DNA of 33,999 bases from Acetobacterium woodii (GTDB lineage: Bacteria; Bacillota; Clostridia; Eubacteriales; Eubacteriaceae): the NCBI GenBank assembly GCA_016213825.1, contig JACQZP010000028.1, positions 1 to 33,999 on the forward strand. The letters are read 5' to 3'. Made by a program: the position numbers and the translations under genes. The notes beneath the pieces are model-generated. The model was not told the DNA's origin. It did not search any database and was given only the letters and a program-made list of their open reading frames with translations. Positions 16,223 through 25,138 of this stretch are shown in pieces. The first letter of the stretch is position 1; each line of letters begins with the position of its first letter.

Positions 16223-17304
16223 TATTCTATTTCCGTAATCTTCACTGGCCGATTTTCTTTTGCTGACCTATAAACCGCTTCAATCATCCTATTTGCCTCA
16301 AACCCATCAAGACCATCACCAATTGGCTGTCTCTTTTCTTTGATTGCACCAATAAATTCTTTCCATTCCAATTCCCAAGAAACATCAGGGCCATCAAAAA
16401 TAATCGTTTCTTCTTCAGGAGCCCCACCTTCGTAACTAATCCTGAGGTCTAAACTCTGGGTCCTTGGTCTTTTTCCTATCTTCAATGTTTCTGGCCCATA
16501 ACTTCCCCCTAATCCATCAACAATTATATAACCTGCCTCCCCAAAAACTTCGAACGAAAAAATGTTCTTCCATTGGGTCCAACTAGTATGCATGGAAGCT
16601 ACCTGATTCCTGATGGTCTTGAATAAGGCAAAAGCATTATCTTCGACGGGCATATCCCAGAAGTAAGTCGGGATATATCCAAAGGCATCTTCAAATATCC
16701 CCATAAACCACCGAAAAAGATCCACCACATGAACGCCTTGATCTAAGAGTTCACCACCCCCGCATAAATCCTTATCTGCCCGCCATTCCTTATCATACCC
16801 TGGCCGTCCTCCATGCCCATATCGGCAGCGTATATAATAAAGAGGGCCTATCTCACCTTGATCTACTAATTCCTTGGCCTTCATAATTCCTGGATGGTGG
16901 CGGTGATTAAAACCGGTTTTTAAGACTAAAGGGATTTGAGGTTTGAGGCTTGATGCTTGACTTAACGTATTAAGTATGGCCCTTGATTCTTCAACATTCC
17001 TTCCCAACGGTTTTTCACAAAGGACTTGCTTTCCATTCTGAAGAGCCTCTATTACTATTGGAGCCAGAAATTTATTTACCGTTGAAACAACAATAACGTC
17101 CACATTCTTATTTCTGGTTATCTCTTGCCAGGAAGAGCAAGGTTCCCCTTTGCAAAGATCAGCTAACTGGCAAGCTTTTGAATAATCAATATCACAACAA
17201 AGTACTATCTTACCAAAGTGATTGTCGTTATTAGATATTTTTTGGATAGCCTGGACTCGTTTTTTCCCGATCAATCCACAGCCAATAATGCCTACCCTAA
17301 ACAT
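16222..17304 (-). CDS. Gfo/Idh/MocA family oxidoreductase (set A)
   Basis: This 360-residue NAD(P)-dependent oxidoreductase has the N-terminal Rossmann motif VGIIGCGLIGKKR. The family EKP motif is in VLCEKPLGRN, TGFNHRHHPG follows, and GGELLDQGVHVVDLFRWF carries the catalytic-region histidine. In polysaccharide clusters such enzymes oxidise or reduce a ring hydroxyl (often C3) of an NDP-sugar or sugar. It starts at ATG 17304 and overlaps the nucleotidyltransferase by one base. It lies between an SDR and the nucleotidyltransferase, so the set A sugar probably undergoes redox change. Confidence 0.87.
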   Translation of the reverse strand: MFRVGIIGCGLIGKKRVQAIQKISNNDNHFGKIVLCCDIDYSKACQLADLCKGEPCSSWQEITRNKNVDVIVVSTVNKFLAPIVIEALQNGKQVLCEKPLGRNVEESRAILNTLSQASSLKPQIPLVLKTGFNHRHHPGIMKAKELVDQGEIGPLYYIRCRYGHGGRPGYDKEWRADKDLCGGGELLDQGVHVVDLFRWFMGIFEDAFGYIPTYFWDMPVEDNAFALFKTIRNQVASMHTSWTQWKNIFSFEVFGEAGYIIVDGLGGSYGPETLKIGKRPRTQSLDLRISYEGGAPEEETIIFDGPDVSWELEWKEFIGAIKEKRQPIGDGLDGFEANRMIEAVYRSAKENRPVKITEIE

Positions 17305-17332
17305 ATTTTGATTTACCAGAACCGACTTCTAA

Positions 17333-18190
17333 CTATCCTTTTTTAAAAAATATCTTATCATCAATACGACGAATGGTTGCAAAATCTTTATCCACTCTCA
17401 GTCTGCCCTGAAATTCTTTATCTTGCCAAGGATCCCATGGAGCTGAGATGAATTTGCCAGTTATACCATCCGATTCTGATGATAAAAGAAATATTGTTAA
17501 ATCCACTGCCTTCTCAGGTGGTATGCCACCGCTTTCAATCTGCTTTTTTGTATTTTCAAAAAAGGCTTTTGAGGTAAATTCGGGTCCGGCCTTAAGAGTA
17601 TCTTGGTGGAGGCGTGTAATTACAAATCCTGGCGCTATACAATTAACATCAAACCCTTCTTCTGAAATTTCCATTGATAGATTTTCTGTAAACCTGACGG
17701 TAGCAATCTTGCTCGTCGCATAAGCGGAATAGAATGGAAAGGGAGTTGCTGCACCCCCACCTGAATAATTAACAATCTTTTTCCGAGACGTTGATTTCAA
17801 TAAAGGAATAAAAGCATGACACATATAAACTGTCCCCAGGAAATTTATCCGAATAGCTTCCGTAAATTTTCCCATATCCACTTGATAGGTTTTTCCTATA
17901 GGTCCATATACACCAGCACAATTGACCAACCCATGTATCACACCGAATTTATTTGAACACCACTCAGAAAAGGCATTTACCTCATTATAATTGCCCACGT
18001 CTATAGAATACATCTGATGTTCCTTGTCCGATATTTTATTCAATTTCTCTAATGCATTTTCCAAATTGACTTTATCACGTGCAGCAATGATAACTTTCGC
18101 GCCTGCAGAAGCGCACTTTTGGGCTATTTCAAACCCTATTCCTATGCTTCCTCCGGTTATCAGTATTATTTTCGAATCAAGAACACCCAT
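17333..18190 (-). CDS. Short-chain dehydrogenase/reductase (set A)
   Basis: This is a 285-residue classical SDR. The cofactor loop is ITGGSIGIGFEIA, NCAG is the structural motif, and the catalytic triad includes the serine of NYSGGGAA and YxxxK in SAYATSK. IAPGFVITRLH then closes the usual core of about 250 residues. A C-terminal extension of about 35 residues follows ITGKFISAPWDPWQ. It would reduce a keto sugar or oxidise a hydroxyl; the substrate is unknown. Only 2 bases separate it from the dehydrogenase gene upstream. The C-terminal SAPWDPW segment recalls sugar-type SDRs found in capsule loci, but I cannot name a precise family. Confidence 0.86.
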   Translation of the reverse strand: MGVLDSKIILITGGSIGIGFEIAQKCASAGAKVIIAARDKVNLENALEKLNKISDKEHQMYSIDVGNYNEVNAFSEWCSNKFGVIHGLVNCAGVYGPIGKTYQVDMGKFTEAIRINFLGTVYMCHAFIPLLKSTSRKKIVNYSGGGAATPFPFYSAYATSKIATVRFTENLSMEISEEGFDVNCIAPGFVITRLHQDTLKAGPEFTSKAFFENTKKQIESGGIPPEKAVDLTIFLLSSESDGITGKFISAPWDPWQDKEFQGRLRVDKDFATIRRIDDKIFFKKG

Positions 18191-18192
18191 AA

Positions 18193-19488
18193 TTACCTCC
18201 CGATAGAATAATAATTAAATCCAAACGAAACCATTTTTTCACGATCTAAAAAATTTTTAGTGTCAAAAAATATTGGTCTCTTCATCTTTTTTGGAATATC
18301 TTTCCAGTCATAGTCTTTAAATTCCTTCCACTCTGTCAGCAGAAGAAGAAAATCAGCATAAGCTGAAACATCTTCAATACCCGATGCAATAGTAAATCTT
18401 GGATTGAAACTGAGTTCAGAATAATCAGCCTTTGGGTCATAGACCTTAACTCTGGATTTATTTTCTATAAGCAATTTAACAATCTCCAGAGGAAGGCTTC
18501 TCCTTAATGTGCTCGTCCCCGGTTTGTAGGTAAGCCCGAGAACACCGATTAAACTGCCTTCAATAGAACCTATCAACCTTTTAATCCTACCTATAATTGA
18601 TTGCTTCCTCTCCTTATTTAACTCATGTATTATCCCAAATACTCTAGCGTATCCTCCTTCTCTGATATTTCTTTGATTCAGCACCATTAAATCCCTTCCA
18701 AGCGTCCCCCCAGAAAAACCAATCCCAGGTGAAAGATATGCTTTTTCACCGATACGAGGATCGGATTTCATCCCCTGAACAACATCATCAATTTGAGCTC
18801 CAGTCATTTCACAGATGTCTGCTATTTGGTTTACAAAAACAATGCTATTTGCTAAAAATGAATTTATACCATGCTTTACCATCTCAGCACTCTCAAGATT
18901 CATGCTTAAAATATTAGCTTTGATTTGGGAAAATAAATCTCTGCATCTTTTTTCAGCAATAGGATCTGCAGTTCCCAAAATTATACGGTCAGGATTCAGA
19001 TAACATTGAATTGCCTCACCAAGCCTTAAATTTTCCGGTGAATAAGCCAGTTCAAGAGAAGAATTTTTTTCTTTTAATTTAGCTCGTAATAATTTACAGA
19101 ATCCAGTTGGCGATTGAGAGCTTATGATAAGGGTGGCATTATCTTTCATGAGGCCGCAGACGTCATCAACAGATTTTTCTAAAATAGTTGTATCGCTTGA
19201 ATCATCTTCATGAACAGGCGTATCATATGATAAAAATATGAAATCACAAGAAGCAAGTGAACTTATGTCACTTGAAAAACTTAATGTTTGGTTACTAATT
19301 CCATCTTGAATAGCTTCAGAGAGATTTGGTTCAAATAAAGGGGTAATCCCTTTGTTTAATTTCTCAACTCTTAAAGTATCATGGTCAAATCCTATAACTT
19401 TATTCCCGAGTTTAGCCCATGAAGCGCAGAGTACGCATCCCAAGTGCCATAGTCCAATGACACCTATTGTTTTGTGCTGAGTAGACAT
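18193..19488 (-). CDS. UDP-glucose/GDP-mannose dehydrogenase family protein lacking the catalytic cysteine
   Basis: The protein has 431 residues, the normal length for Ugd/WecC-type NDP-sugar dehydrogenases. The N-terminal NAD domain (IGVIGLWHLGCVLCASWAKLG), the central segment (SPENLRLGEAI; K205 in AEMVKHGINSF) and the C-terminal UDP-binding domain (GVLGLTYKPGTSTLRRS) are all present. The active-site motif GxGFGGSCFPKD reads GIGFSGGTLGRD, placing Thr262 where the thiohemiacetal-forming cysteine should be, and Arg265 for the usual lysine. Full four-electron oxidation to a uronic acid therefore looks unlikely; a single oxidation or another role is inferred. GGAGGT about 7 bases before ATG 19488 is a strong ribosome site. 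It is followed 2 bases later by the SDR. Confidence 0.88.
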   Translation of the reverse strand: MSTQHKTIGVIGLWHLGCVLCASWAKLGNKVIGFDHDTLRVEKLNKGITPLFEPNLSEAIQDGISNQTLSFSSDISSLASCDFIFLSYDTPVHEDDSSDTTILEKSVDDVCGLMKDNATLIISSQSPTGFCKLLRAKLKEKNSSLELAYSPENLRLGEAIQCYLNPDRIILGTADPIAEKRCRDLFSQIKANILSMNLESAEMVKHGINSFLANSIVFVNQIADICEMTGAQIDDVVQGMKSDPRIGEKAYLSPGIGFSGGTLGRDLMVLNQRNIREGGYARVFGIIHELNKERKQSIIGRIKRLIGSIEGSLIGVLGLTYKPGTSTLRRSLPLEIVKLLIENKSRVKVYDPKADYSELSFNPRFTIASGIEDVSAYADFLLLLTEWKEFKDYDWKDIPKKMKRPIFFDTKNFLDREKMVSFGFNYYSIGR

Positions 19489-19529
19489 CTCTCTAACCTC
19501 CTCTGAATATTTCTATGCCCCCAAATCTC

Positions 19530-20531
19530 TTATCTAATCACATCTATAAAATTTACCAGATTTTTTGTTCCCTCAAAATCAAACCGATACCGCATCTCCC
19601 TCAGGCCCAATTCTTTCATTTTTGCTCTAAAACTTCCATGCTTTTTTTCAACATAAAATAGAAAAAACCCTCCTCCTCCAGCGCCTGAGATCTTCCCGCC
19701 AAGTGCACCACACTCTTTGGCAATTTCATAAATCTTATCAAAGTGAGGATTTGACATTTTATTAGATATCCTTTTTTTATACTGCCAGTGCTGATCAAAC
19801 ATCAAACCAACATCTGTTATATTACCGTTTTCTACTGCATCAAGTATTTTAAACCCAAGTTCCTTAATATAGTGCATATTTTCAACAACATCCCTTTTTC
19901 CTTCGTTTGCTCCTTTGCTCTGTTCAGAAAGAATTTCGTCAGCGCTTCGTGAGGTATTGGTATAAAACATAAGAAGGTTTCTATTTAGGTCGTCTATGTT
20001 TTCATCCGAAATATTTGCTCTTCTCACATGAACAGTCCCATCCTTCTCAATATTTAATACTGTTAATCCGCCGAAAGCTGCCATATACTGATCCTGCTTA
20101 CCTATCGGTTTACCTAATTTGTTTATCTCTAAGTCACATGCCTCTTCTGCAAGATGCTGAATCGGGATATATTCTCGCTTTAGTGTATGAAGGGCATTAA
20201 GCAGGCCAACAGTATAACAACTTGAAGATCCCAGTCCAGTTCCAGCCGGAACATCTGCCATAGAGATAATCTCAATAGCCCTTTCCACATTCATCATCCG
20301 CATGGCTTCCTTAGCAATGTCATGTTGTAACTCTTCTCTATGTTGTACTTGTTCAGATTTTGTATATTTTACCCTTACCAAATCATCCACAATAGGCCGA
20401 TTAATATTAATAAACATGTATTTGTCAATGGCTGCCGCAAAAATAAATCCACCATATTTTGAATAATAAGAAGGTAAGTCACTTCCTCCACCGCCTAAAG
20501 TAAATCTAAAGGGGGTACGAGTTATTATCAT
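19530..20531 (-). CDS. hddA: GHMP kinase, HddA-like heptose-7-phosphate 1-kinase (set A)
   Basis: This is a 333-residue GHMP-superfamily kinase. Motif 1 is TPFRFTLGGGGSDLPSYY, motif 2 (ATP loop) is DVPAGTGLGSSSCYTVGLLNALH, and motif 3 near the C-terminus is GGKISGAGGGGFFLFYV. KPIGKQDQYMAAFGGL is shared with HddA and related fucokinase-like enzymes. HddA phosphorylates C1 of D-glycero-D-manno-heptose 7-phosphate on the route to GDP-heptose. With GmhA-, GmhB- and HddC-like genes downstream, the full activation route is in this block. The start is ATG 20531, with AAAGGG a few bases upstream. Confidence 0.9.
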   Translation of the reverse strand: MIITRTPFRFTLGGGGSDLPSYYSKYGGFIFAAAIDKYMFININRPIVDDLVRVKYTKSEQVQHREELQHDIAKEAMRMMNVERAIEIISMADVPAGTGLGSSSCYTVGLLNALHTLKREYIPIQHLAEEACDLEINKLGKPIGKQDQYMAAFGGLTVLNIEKDGTVHVRRANISDENIDDLNRNLLMFYTNTSRSADEILSEQSKGANEGKRDVVENMHYIKELGFKILDAVENGNITDVGLMFDQHWQYKKRISNKMSNPHFDKIYEIAKECGALGGKISGAGGGGFFLFYVEKKHGSFRAKMKELGLREMRYRFDFEGTKNLVNFIDVIR

Positions 20532-20564
20532 TTTTTCCCTTTCTTTTTGTTTATTTCTCCAATT

Positions 20565-21503
20565 TCACTTTTTATGTTTATCTGCAAACAAAGGGCTGAA
20601 AAAATCTAATGTACGACGCAATCCTTCTTCAAGGTCCACTGAGGGTTTCCAGCCAAGTTCTAAATGGGCATTGTTGGCATCTAAATAACAACGACGTACT
20701 TCACCAAGTTTAGCCGGACCATGAACTTCAGCAAGCGGATAGTTGATCATTTTTTTAAGATTTTCGAAAATTTGGTTCACTGACACACCAACCCCCCAAC
20801 CCAAATTATATGCCCCACCACCCCCATTTACCAATGCAAGTAGATTAGCATTGACGACATCAGAGACGTAAACATAATCACGCAACTGTTCACCATCACC
20901 ATTGATAATCGCCTGAATGCCTCTTAACATTTGTCCAATAAATATAGAGACGACCCCCGCTTCTCCAAAAGGATCCTGCCGAGGACCGTATACATTGGGG
21001 TATCGAAACACTGTATATTTCAAACCATAATTTTTCTCGTAAACTGGCAAATAAAGTTCAAAACTGGCCTTGCTCGCACCATAAGGATCTCGCGGTTGAA
21101 TAGGATGTTTCTCATCTGCAGGCACATATTGTAATTCTCCATAAACACATCCACCTGTAGAAGAATATATTATCTTTTTTGTTTTGTATTTCCGGCAACA
21201 TTCAAGCAGATTAATTCCACCGCGGACATTAACATCCGCATAGGTCATTGGATCGTCTAAAGAGGCGCGGACATTCCCCCTTGCGGCTTGATGGTTCACT
21301 AAATCGAAGTGTTCCATAGCAAAGAGATCTGCAAGAGCAGGGTCCCGGATATCCATCTTATGGAAGGTAGCCTTAGAATTGACATTTTCTTTGTGTCCTG
21401 TAGAGAGATCATCTATTACCACAACTTTATGTCCATCTCCTATCAGTGCATCCACGATGTGTGATCCAATAAAACCCGCCCCTCCTGTAACTAATATTTT
21501 CAT
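20565..21503 (-). CDS. NAD-dependent UDP-glucose 4-epimerase-like protein
   Basis: This extended SDR of about 312 residues has GGAGFIGSHIVDALI at the N-terminus. HQAARGNVRASLDDPMTYADVNV follows, then SSTGGCVYGE, the catalytic YGASK, and FRYPNVYGPRQDPFGEAGVVSIF. These are typical of GalE-like enzymes, but family sequence alone does not fix the substrate. The open frame starts at TTG 21506; ATG 21503 is a better start, with AAGGAGG about 8 bases before it. It precedes the set A kinase by 33 bases, so it may act on the same sugar or supply Gal/GalNAc units. Confidence 0.87.
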   Translation of the reverse strand: MKILVTGGAGFIGSHIVDALIGDGHKVVVIDDLSTGHKENVNSKATFHKMDIRDPALADLFAMEHFDLVNHQAARGNVRASLDDPMTYADVNVRGGINLLECCRKYKTKKIIYSSTGGCVYGELQYVPADEKHPIQPRDPYGASKASFELYLPVYEKNYGLKYTVFRYPNVYGPRQDPFGEAGVVSIFIGQMLRGIQAIINGDGEQLRDYVYVSDVVNANLLALVNGGGGAYNLGWGVGVSVNQIFENLKKMINYPLAEVHGPAKLGEVRRCYLDANNAHLELGWKPSVDLEEGLRRTLDFFSPLFADKHKK

Positions 21504-21574
21504 CAAATTAACCTCCTTTTATAATGAATTATTGATTTGTTAATGTATCATGAAACCAAACATCATTCATAGCC

Positions 21575-22486
21575 TTATAGCGCACGCAGAAGTCGTTTCA
21601 CTCCAAGGGGTAGATTCGACCACATCCAGGAATTTTTTAATAATATAATGTAAATAAACGAGCGCCAGCAACCTAATTTCAGTGATTCCTTGAACTCTTT
21701 TTGTGCAAGCGCGTCGTGCCCCGTCCTTAAATAAATGCGTCCTTTATTGTATGCAAAAAATGCGTACATGAGACGTTGAGTTTTTAATTCCAATGTTTTA
21801 TTTTCGATGAGTATTTTATTAAAAACAGTTGTTATTGCGTTTATATAAAATATAGGATCTGCTGACATCGCTGTAGAGGAAGCATATTCATAGGCACCAA
21901 GGACTTTATTAACAAAATGAAATGGAAAGCGTTGTGCTATTCTAATCCACATATCCCAATCTTCACAGCCTTTTAGTTTTTCATCAAACAAGCCTACTTC
22001 GTTAAAACAACTTTTTTTTACTACGACTGTAGGCATTGGAATAATATTTCCTTTCAGCAATAATAAATAAGATTGCTTTCCAACATGACGGCTTTTCTGT
22101 ACCCATAATTTTCCCCCATTTTCGTTCACAAAATCCACATTTGAGTAAAACAAACCAACATCAGGCCCATCTTGAATAGCCTGGGCTAAATATTCCAGCT
22201 TGTGAGGATACCACCAATCGTCATCATCTAAAAAAGCAACGTATGTGCCATTAGATTTAACGATTCCTGCGTTTCGCGCCGAAGACAAACCACCATTAGG
22301 TTTATACAGATAATTAATCTGAGACTTAAAAGGCTCCAATGCAATGGTATATTTTTCTGTAGAGCCATCATCTATGACCCATATTTCATAATCATTAAAT
22401 GTCTGGGCAAGCACACTTTTTATAGCGCGCACCACTTTATACGGCCGATTGTATGTAGGGATAACTACTGAAAACATAGGTTTCAT
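21575..22486 (-). CDS. GT2 family glycosyltransferase
   Basis: This is a 303-residue GT-A enzyme. It has FSVVIPTYNRPYKVVRAIKS at the N-terminus, WVIDDGSTE and NGGLSSARNAGI. The metal-binding DxD is in VAFLDDDDWWYP and the catalytic base region in CEDWDMWIRIA. These are the standard inverting GT2 features. The C-terminal 70 residues (AYNKGRIYLRTGHDALAQKEF...) look like a single TPR-type helical hairpin, perhaps for partner binding. Donor and acceptor are unknown. A gap of about 155 bases separates it from the CgeB-like gene upstream. Confidence 0.9.
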   Translation of the reverse strand: MKPMFSVVIPTYNRPYKVVRAIKSVLAQTFNDYEIWVIDDGSTEKYTIALEPFKSQINYLYKPNGGLSSARNAGIVKSNGTYVAFLDDDDWWYPHKLEYLAQAIQDGPDVGLFYSNVDFVNENGGKLWVQKSRHVGKQSYLLLLKGNIIPMPTVVVKKSCFNEVGLFDEKLKGCEDWDMWIRIAQRFPFHFVNKVLGAYEYASSTAMSADPIFYINAITTVFNKILIENKTLELKTQRLMYAFFAYNKGRIYLRTGHDALAQKEFKESLKLGCWRSFIYIILLKNSWMWSNLPLGVKRLLRAL

Positions 22487-22642
22487 CTTCTAAGAGTTGC
22501 ACCCATCAAAACTATCACACTTCAAATTTATTCATAACCGGTAGAGTATACTTCCATGTCAATCCTATTTTCAAGCTTTTTCATAACTGATGTTCGTTGT
22601 AATCTTTGAACCAATAAGGTGACTCTGTCAGGAGACCCTTAT

Positions 22643-23848
22643 TTATTCTATAATACCTATAGTTCTAAACAATTTATCAAATCTTTTTTCCCAGGTGTGA
22701 TTCTTCATGGCTCTCGCTCTACCAGCCATGGCAATGGATTCCCTTTCACTGTGGCGGGAAAGATAGTATGAAACTTTATTGGCACATTCTTCAGGAGTTC
22801 GATAAGTTGCGATTTCCCTCCCTATATCATAAAGTTCATATAAATCTGGATTATCATGCGTTAGGTAGAAACTTCCTGACATTGGTCCATCAAAGTCTCT
22901 CATTTTCAATGAAAAAAAGTCTGTACAATGTCCTATTGTTCCTACGCCCAAGACTATTCTGGATTTCGCAAAAACTACTGGTAATTCTTTAGCATCTAAT
23001 CTACCGTGAGGCCATCCCTTACCATAGCATGTAACTCTAATTCCCTTTTTTCCTATAGCTTTTACAATTTTGCTTCTAATCCCATAATTTGCCCCTACAA
23101 AACAGACATCATATTCCTTATTAACGGCAAATGGTTTATACAATTCCGAATCACTTGCTTCCGGCAAGTAGATAGCAGGACAACCTTCTACCTGATACCA
23201 TAAACAACATTCTTTCGCTGCTGTACATGCAAGGTCTATTACCCCAATTAAGCCAGATGTTCCCAACCATTTTCCACTATTTTTTTCCAGTCGAAATGCA
23301 TGCCTATCATCCATGGAAATATTTACCACCGGAATCCCTAAAATTCTAATTTTCTGTAAAATATTATAATCTATTGTCCAACCCCACATTTGGCCAATAA
23401 CAATATGGATTTGATTGTGAGTGAGTATATTATTAATAAGTTCCATTAATCGGTTTCCATTAAATTTGGCAAGACTGATATCATTTTTTTTTGAAAACAT
23501 CTGCTCACTAAAACTAGTATATTGTTCAAACACAGTAACTTCGCCGTATTTTTGTAATCCTTGAATAAGGCCACCAAAATCTTGTTCTGGATCTGCTGTA
23601 ATATAAAGTATTTTTAATTTTCCTTTCGGAATATGCCTCAAAGTCAGATCCCTTTTTTTAAAAAGAATATTTACTGATTCTGTTATATTGCTTCCTTTGT
23701 AAATAATTTGCTTTTTCATTGATATTTTTTCATAATAATTTTTTAAATTTTTATAACTTACTTTTATTCTTTTAGCCTTCAAAAACACATTTATAGTATA
23801 TAATAATTGTATCTGTTTGATTCTATTTTTTAGATCCACATATGTCAT
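22643..23848 (-). CDS. CgeB-like glycosyltransferase (Glyco_trans_1_2 type)
   Basis: The protein has 401 residues. The N-terminal 70 residues are basic and variable. From about residue 75 it has LKILYITADPEQDFGGLIQGLQKYG. The C-terminal half reads YDVCFVGANYGIRSKIV, then TDFFSLKMRDFDGPMSGSFY and LYDIGREIATYRTPEECANKV, which is characteristic of the CgeB/DUF3880-type glycosyltransferases that decorate spore coats or surface glycans. A helical end (ARAMKNHTWEKRFDKLF) closes it, as in the family. Specificity is unknown. The ATG at 23848 lacks a strong ribosome site. About 100 bases separate it from the FkbM gene upstream. Confidence 0.85.
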   Translation of the reverse strand: MTYVDLKNRIKQIQLLYTINVFLKAKRIKVSYKNLKNYYEKISMKKQIIYKGSNITESVNILFKKRDLTLRHIPKGKLKILYITADPEQDFGGLIQGLQKYGEVTVFEQYTSFSEQMFSKKNDISLAKFNGNRLMELINNILTHNQIHIVIGQMWGWTIDYNILQKIRILGIPVVNISMDDRHAFRLEKNSGKWLGTSGLIGVIDLACTAAKECCLWYQVEGCPAIYLPEASDSELYKPFAVNKEYDVCFVGANYGIRSKIVKAIGKKGIRVTCYGKGWPHGRLDAKELPVVFAKSRIVLGVGTIGHCTDFFSLKMRDFDGPMSGSFYLTHDNPDLYELYDIGREIATYRTPEECANKVSYYLSRHSERESIAMAGRARAMKNHTWEKRFDKLFRTIGIIE

Positions 23849-23950
23849 TTAACTGAATCCTTGGATGAAGTGCATCAAATAGACTCGACTATCTGGTGCT
23901 GGAAGTGCCGGTATTTTTAAGGATCTTCTATCTTTGGACCTCGTGAATTC

Positions 23951-24844
23951 TTATATAACAGAATGTCGCTTTGCAGAATAGAATCCGCATTTCTTGATAC
24001 CTGTTAAAAAGCGAACTATATCCGGACTAATATTATGAACGTCTGGAACAATACACAAATAATCAAGCCACCGCCAGTAAATTCCTGGAAGCGACGAATA
24101 ATCTGATTTAATTTTCTTCAATCCTCCTTCGTGCAACCAATAAAATTCGTAACCTGCTGTTTTCTCCAAAAATGAAAAAAGATCTCTTGGGTGATATCCA
24201 AAGCTTTTAGTCCATTCTTCATATGCCTCTATCATTAGAATAGGCGGATTTGGGCCTTTTAGCAAATTTTCTCCCCCCATAAATACAGGAAGTTCAGCGC
24301 CTTCAACATCGCATTTAATAAAAGAAATATTTTTTATTGCATTCTCTTTAACATAGTTATCCAAGGTTATTAAATGACATGTTTCAGTTGCGTAACGCCA
24401 TGGCTCTGATTCGTAATTGAGCCATGCGTCGGATTTATGCGGTATTAATGTGGCCTCAGTACATTTTTCTAATGGTACCCGTAAAGTTGCAGAACGTGTT
24501 TCATTGCTTAATGCAAGTTTGTTTAACTTTATTATAGAAGATAATTTTGCATTCTTTACAATATTTGACAGTTTGTCAAAGGATTTTGAATAAGGTTCAA
24601 ATGCATGGACAGATCCACCTTTGCCCGCTAAAATTGCCATGAGCAAAGTTAATTGTCCTGTATTTGCACCAATATCAATGACGTTATCACCCTTTTTAAT
24701 AATTGACGAAAGCAATATTTCTGGACAAAAAAGGAATCTTTTAAATAAATTTAATTGTACAAGATTCCAATAAAGAAACCAATAGATTCTCGGCTGTTTG
24801 CTTTTAAAAATATTGATAAGAAAACGCATGATTTCTTCCTTCAT
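23951..24844 (-). CDS. FkbM family methyltransferase
   Basis: The protein has 297 residues. The SAM-binding motif I is DNVIDIGANTGQLTLLMAIL near residue 55, VHAFEPYSKSFDKL follows, and FIKCDVEGAELPVFMGGENLL is the hallmark FkbM segment with LMIEAYEEW after it. FkbM enzymes O-methylate sugars and polyketides, and in glycan clusters they typically cap or decorate a residue. The start ATG 24844 is in an ATGA overlap with the small upstream gene; ATG 24829 (MRFLINIF) is the alternative. Target hydroxyl is unknown. Confidence 0.9.
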   Translation of the reverse strand: MKEEIMRFLINIFKSKQPRIYWFLYWNLVQLNLFKRFLFCPEILLSSIIKKGDNVIDIGANTGQLTLLMAILAGKGGSVHAFEPYSKSFDKLSNIVKNAKLSSIIKLNKLALSNETRSATLRVPLEKCTEATLIPHKSDAWLNYESEPWRYATETCHLITLDNYVKENAIKNISFIKCDVEGAELPVFMGGENLLKGPNPPILMIEAYEEWTKSFGYHPRDLFSFLEKTAGYEFYWLHEGGLKKIKSDYSSLPGIYWRWLDYLCIVPDVHNISPDIVRFLTGIKKCGFYSAKRHSVI

Positions 24845-25134
24845 CTGTTTGCTATGTCAAGCCTTTCTATTTGAAAAGTTTCACCCAACGACCATGCTAT
24901 TCGGCCCAATTGCTGATTGATCCTGATCCAATCTGCAGGAATTAAATCTGTCAATCCAAGATTATCCTCGTTGATGTACTTGCTGTTATACCATTCGTTC
25001 GGCGATATCACAATCTTGTTCGGGTTGATCGACAACCTTGTTAGCAAAGACTTTAATCTATAGAGGAAAAGGCTGATAGGATATATTATTATGCGCTTAA
25101 CGCTATAAAGACCTATTAAAAGTGGGGGCTATTG
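24841..25134 (-). CDS. Small unrecognised protein or gene remnant upstream of FkbM
   Basis: An open frame runs from an upstream TAG near 25134 to a TGA at 24841 that overlaps the FkbM start as ATGA. Readable protein: an N-terminal hydrophobic stretch (IIIYPISLFLYRLKSLL), then INPNKIVISPNEWYN and DLIPADWIRINQQLGRIAWS. The only conventional start is TTG at 25047 (68 residues), which would discard the hydrophobic stretch. I do not recognise the family. The coupling to FkbM argues it is translated; the missing ATG and short length suggest it could be the end of a decayed gene. Confidence 0.4.
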
Positions 25135-25138
25135 TATT

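Noticed and set aside
22613-22643. Hairpin (AATAAGG pairing with CCTTATT, 17-base loop) after the CgeB-like gene
   Set aside because: The stem is only 7 bp and no T-run follows on the minus strand, so it does not support a terminator.
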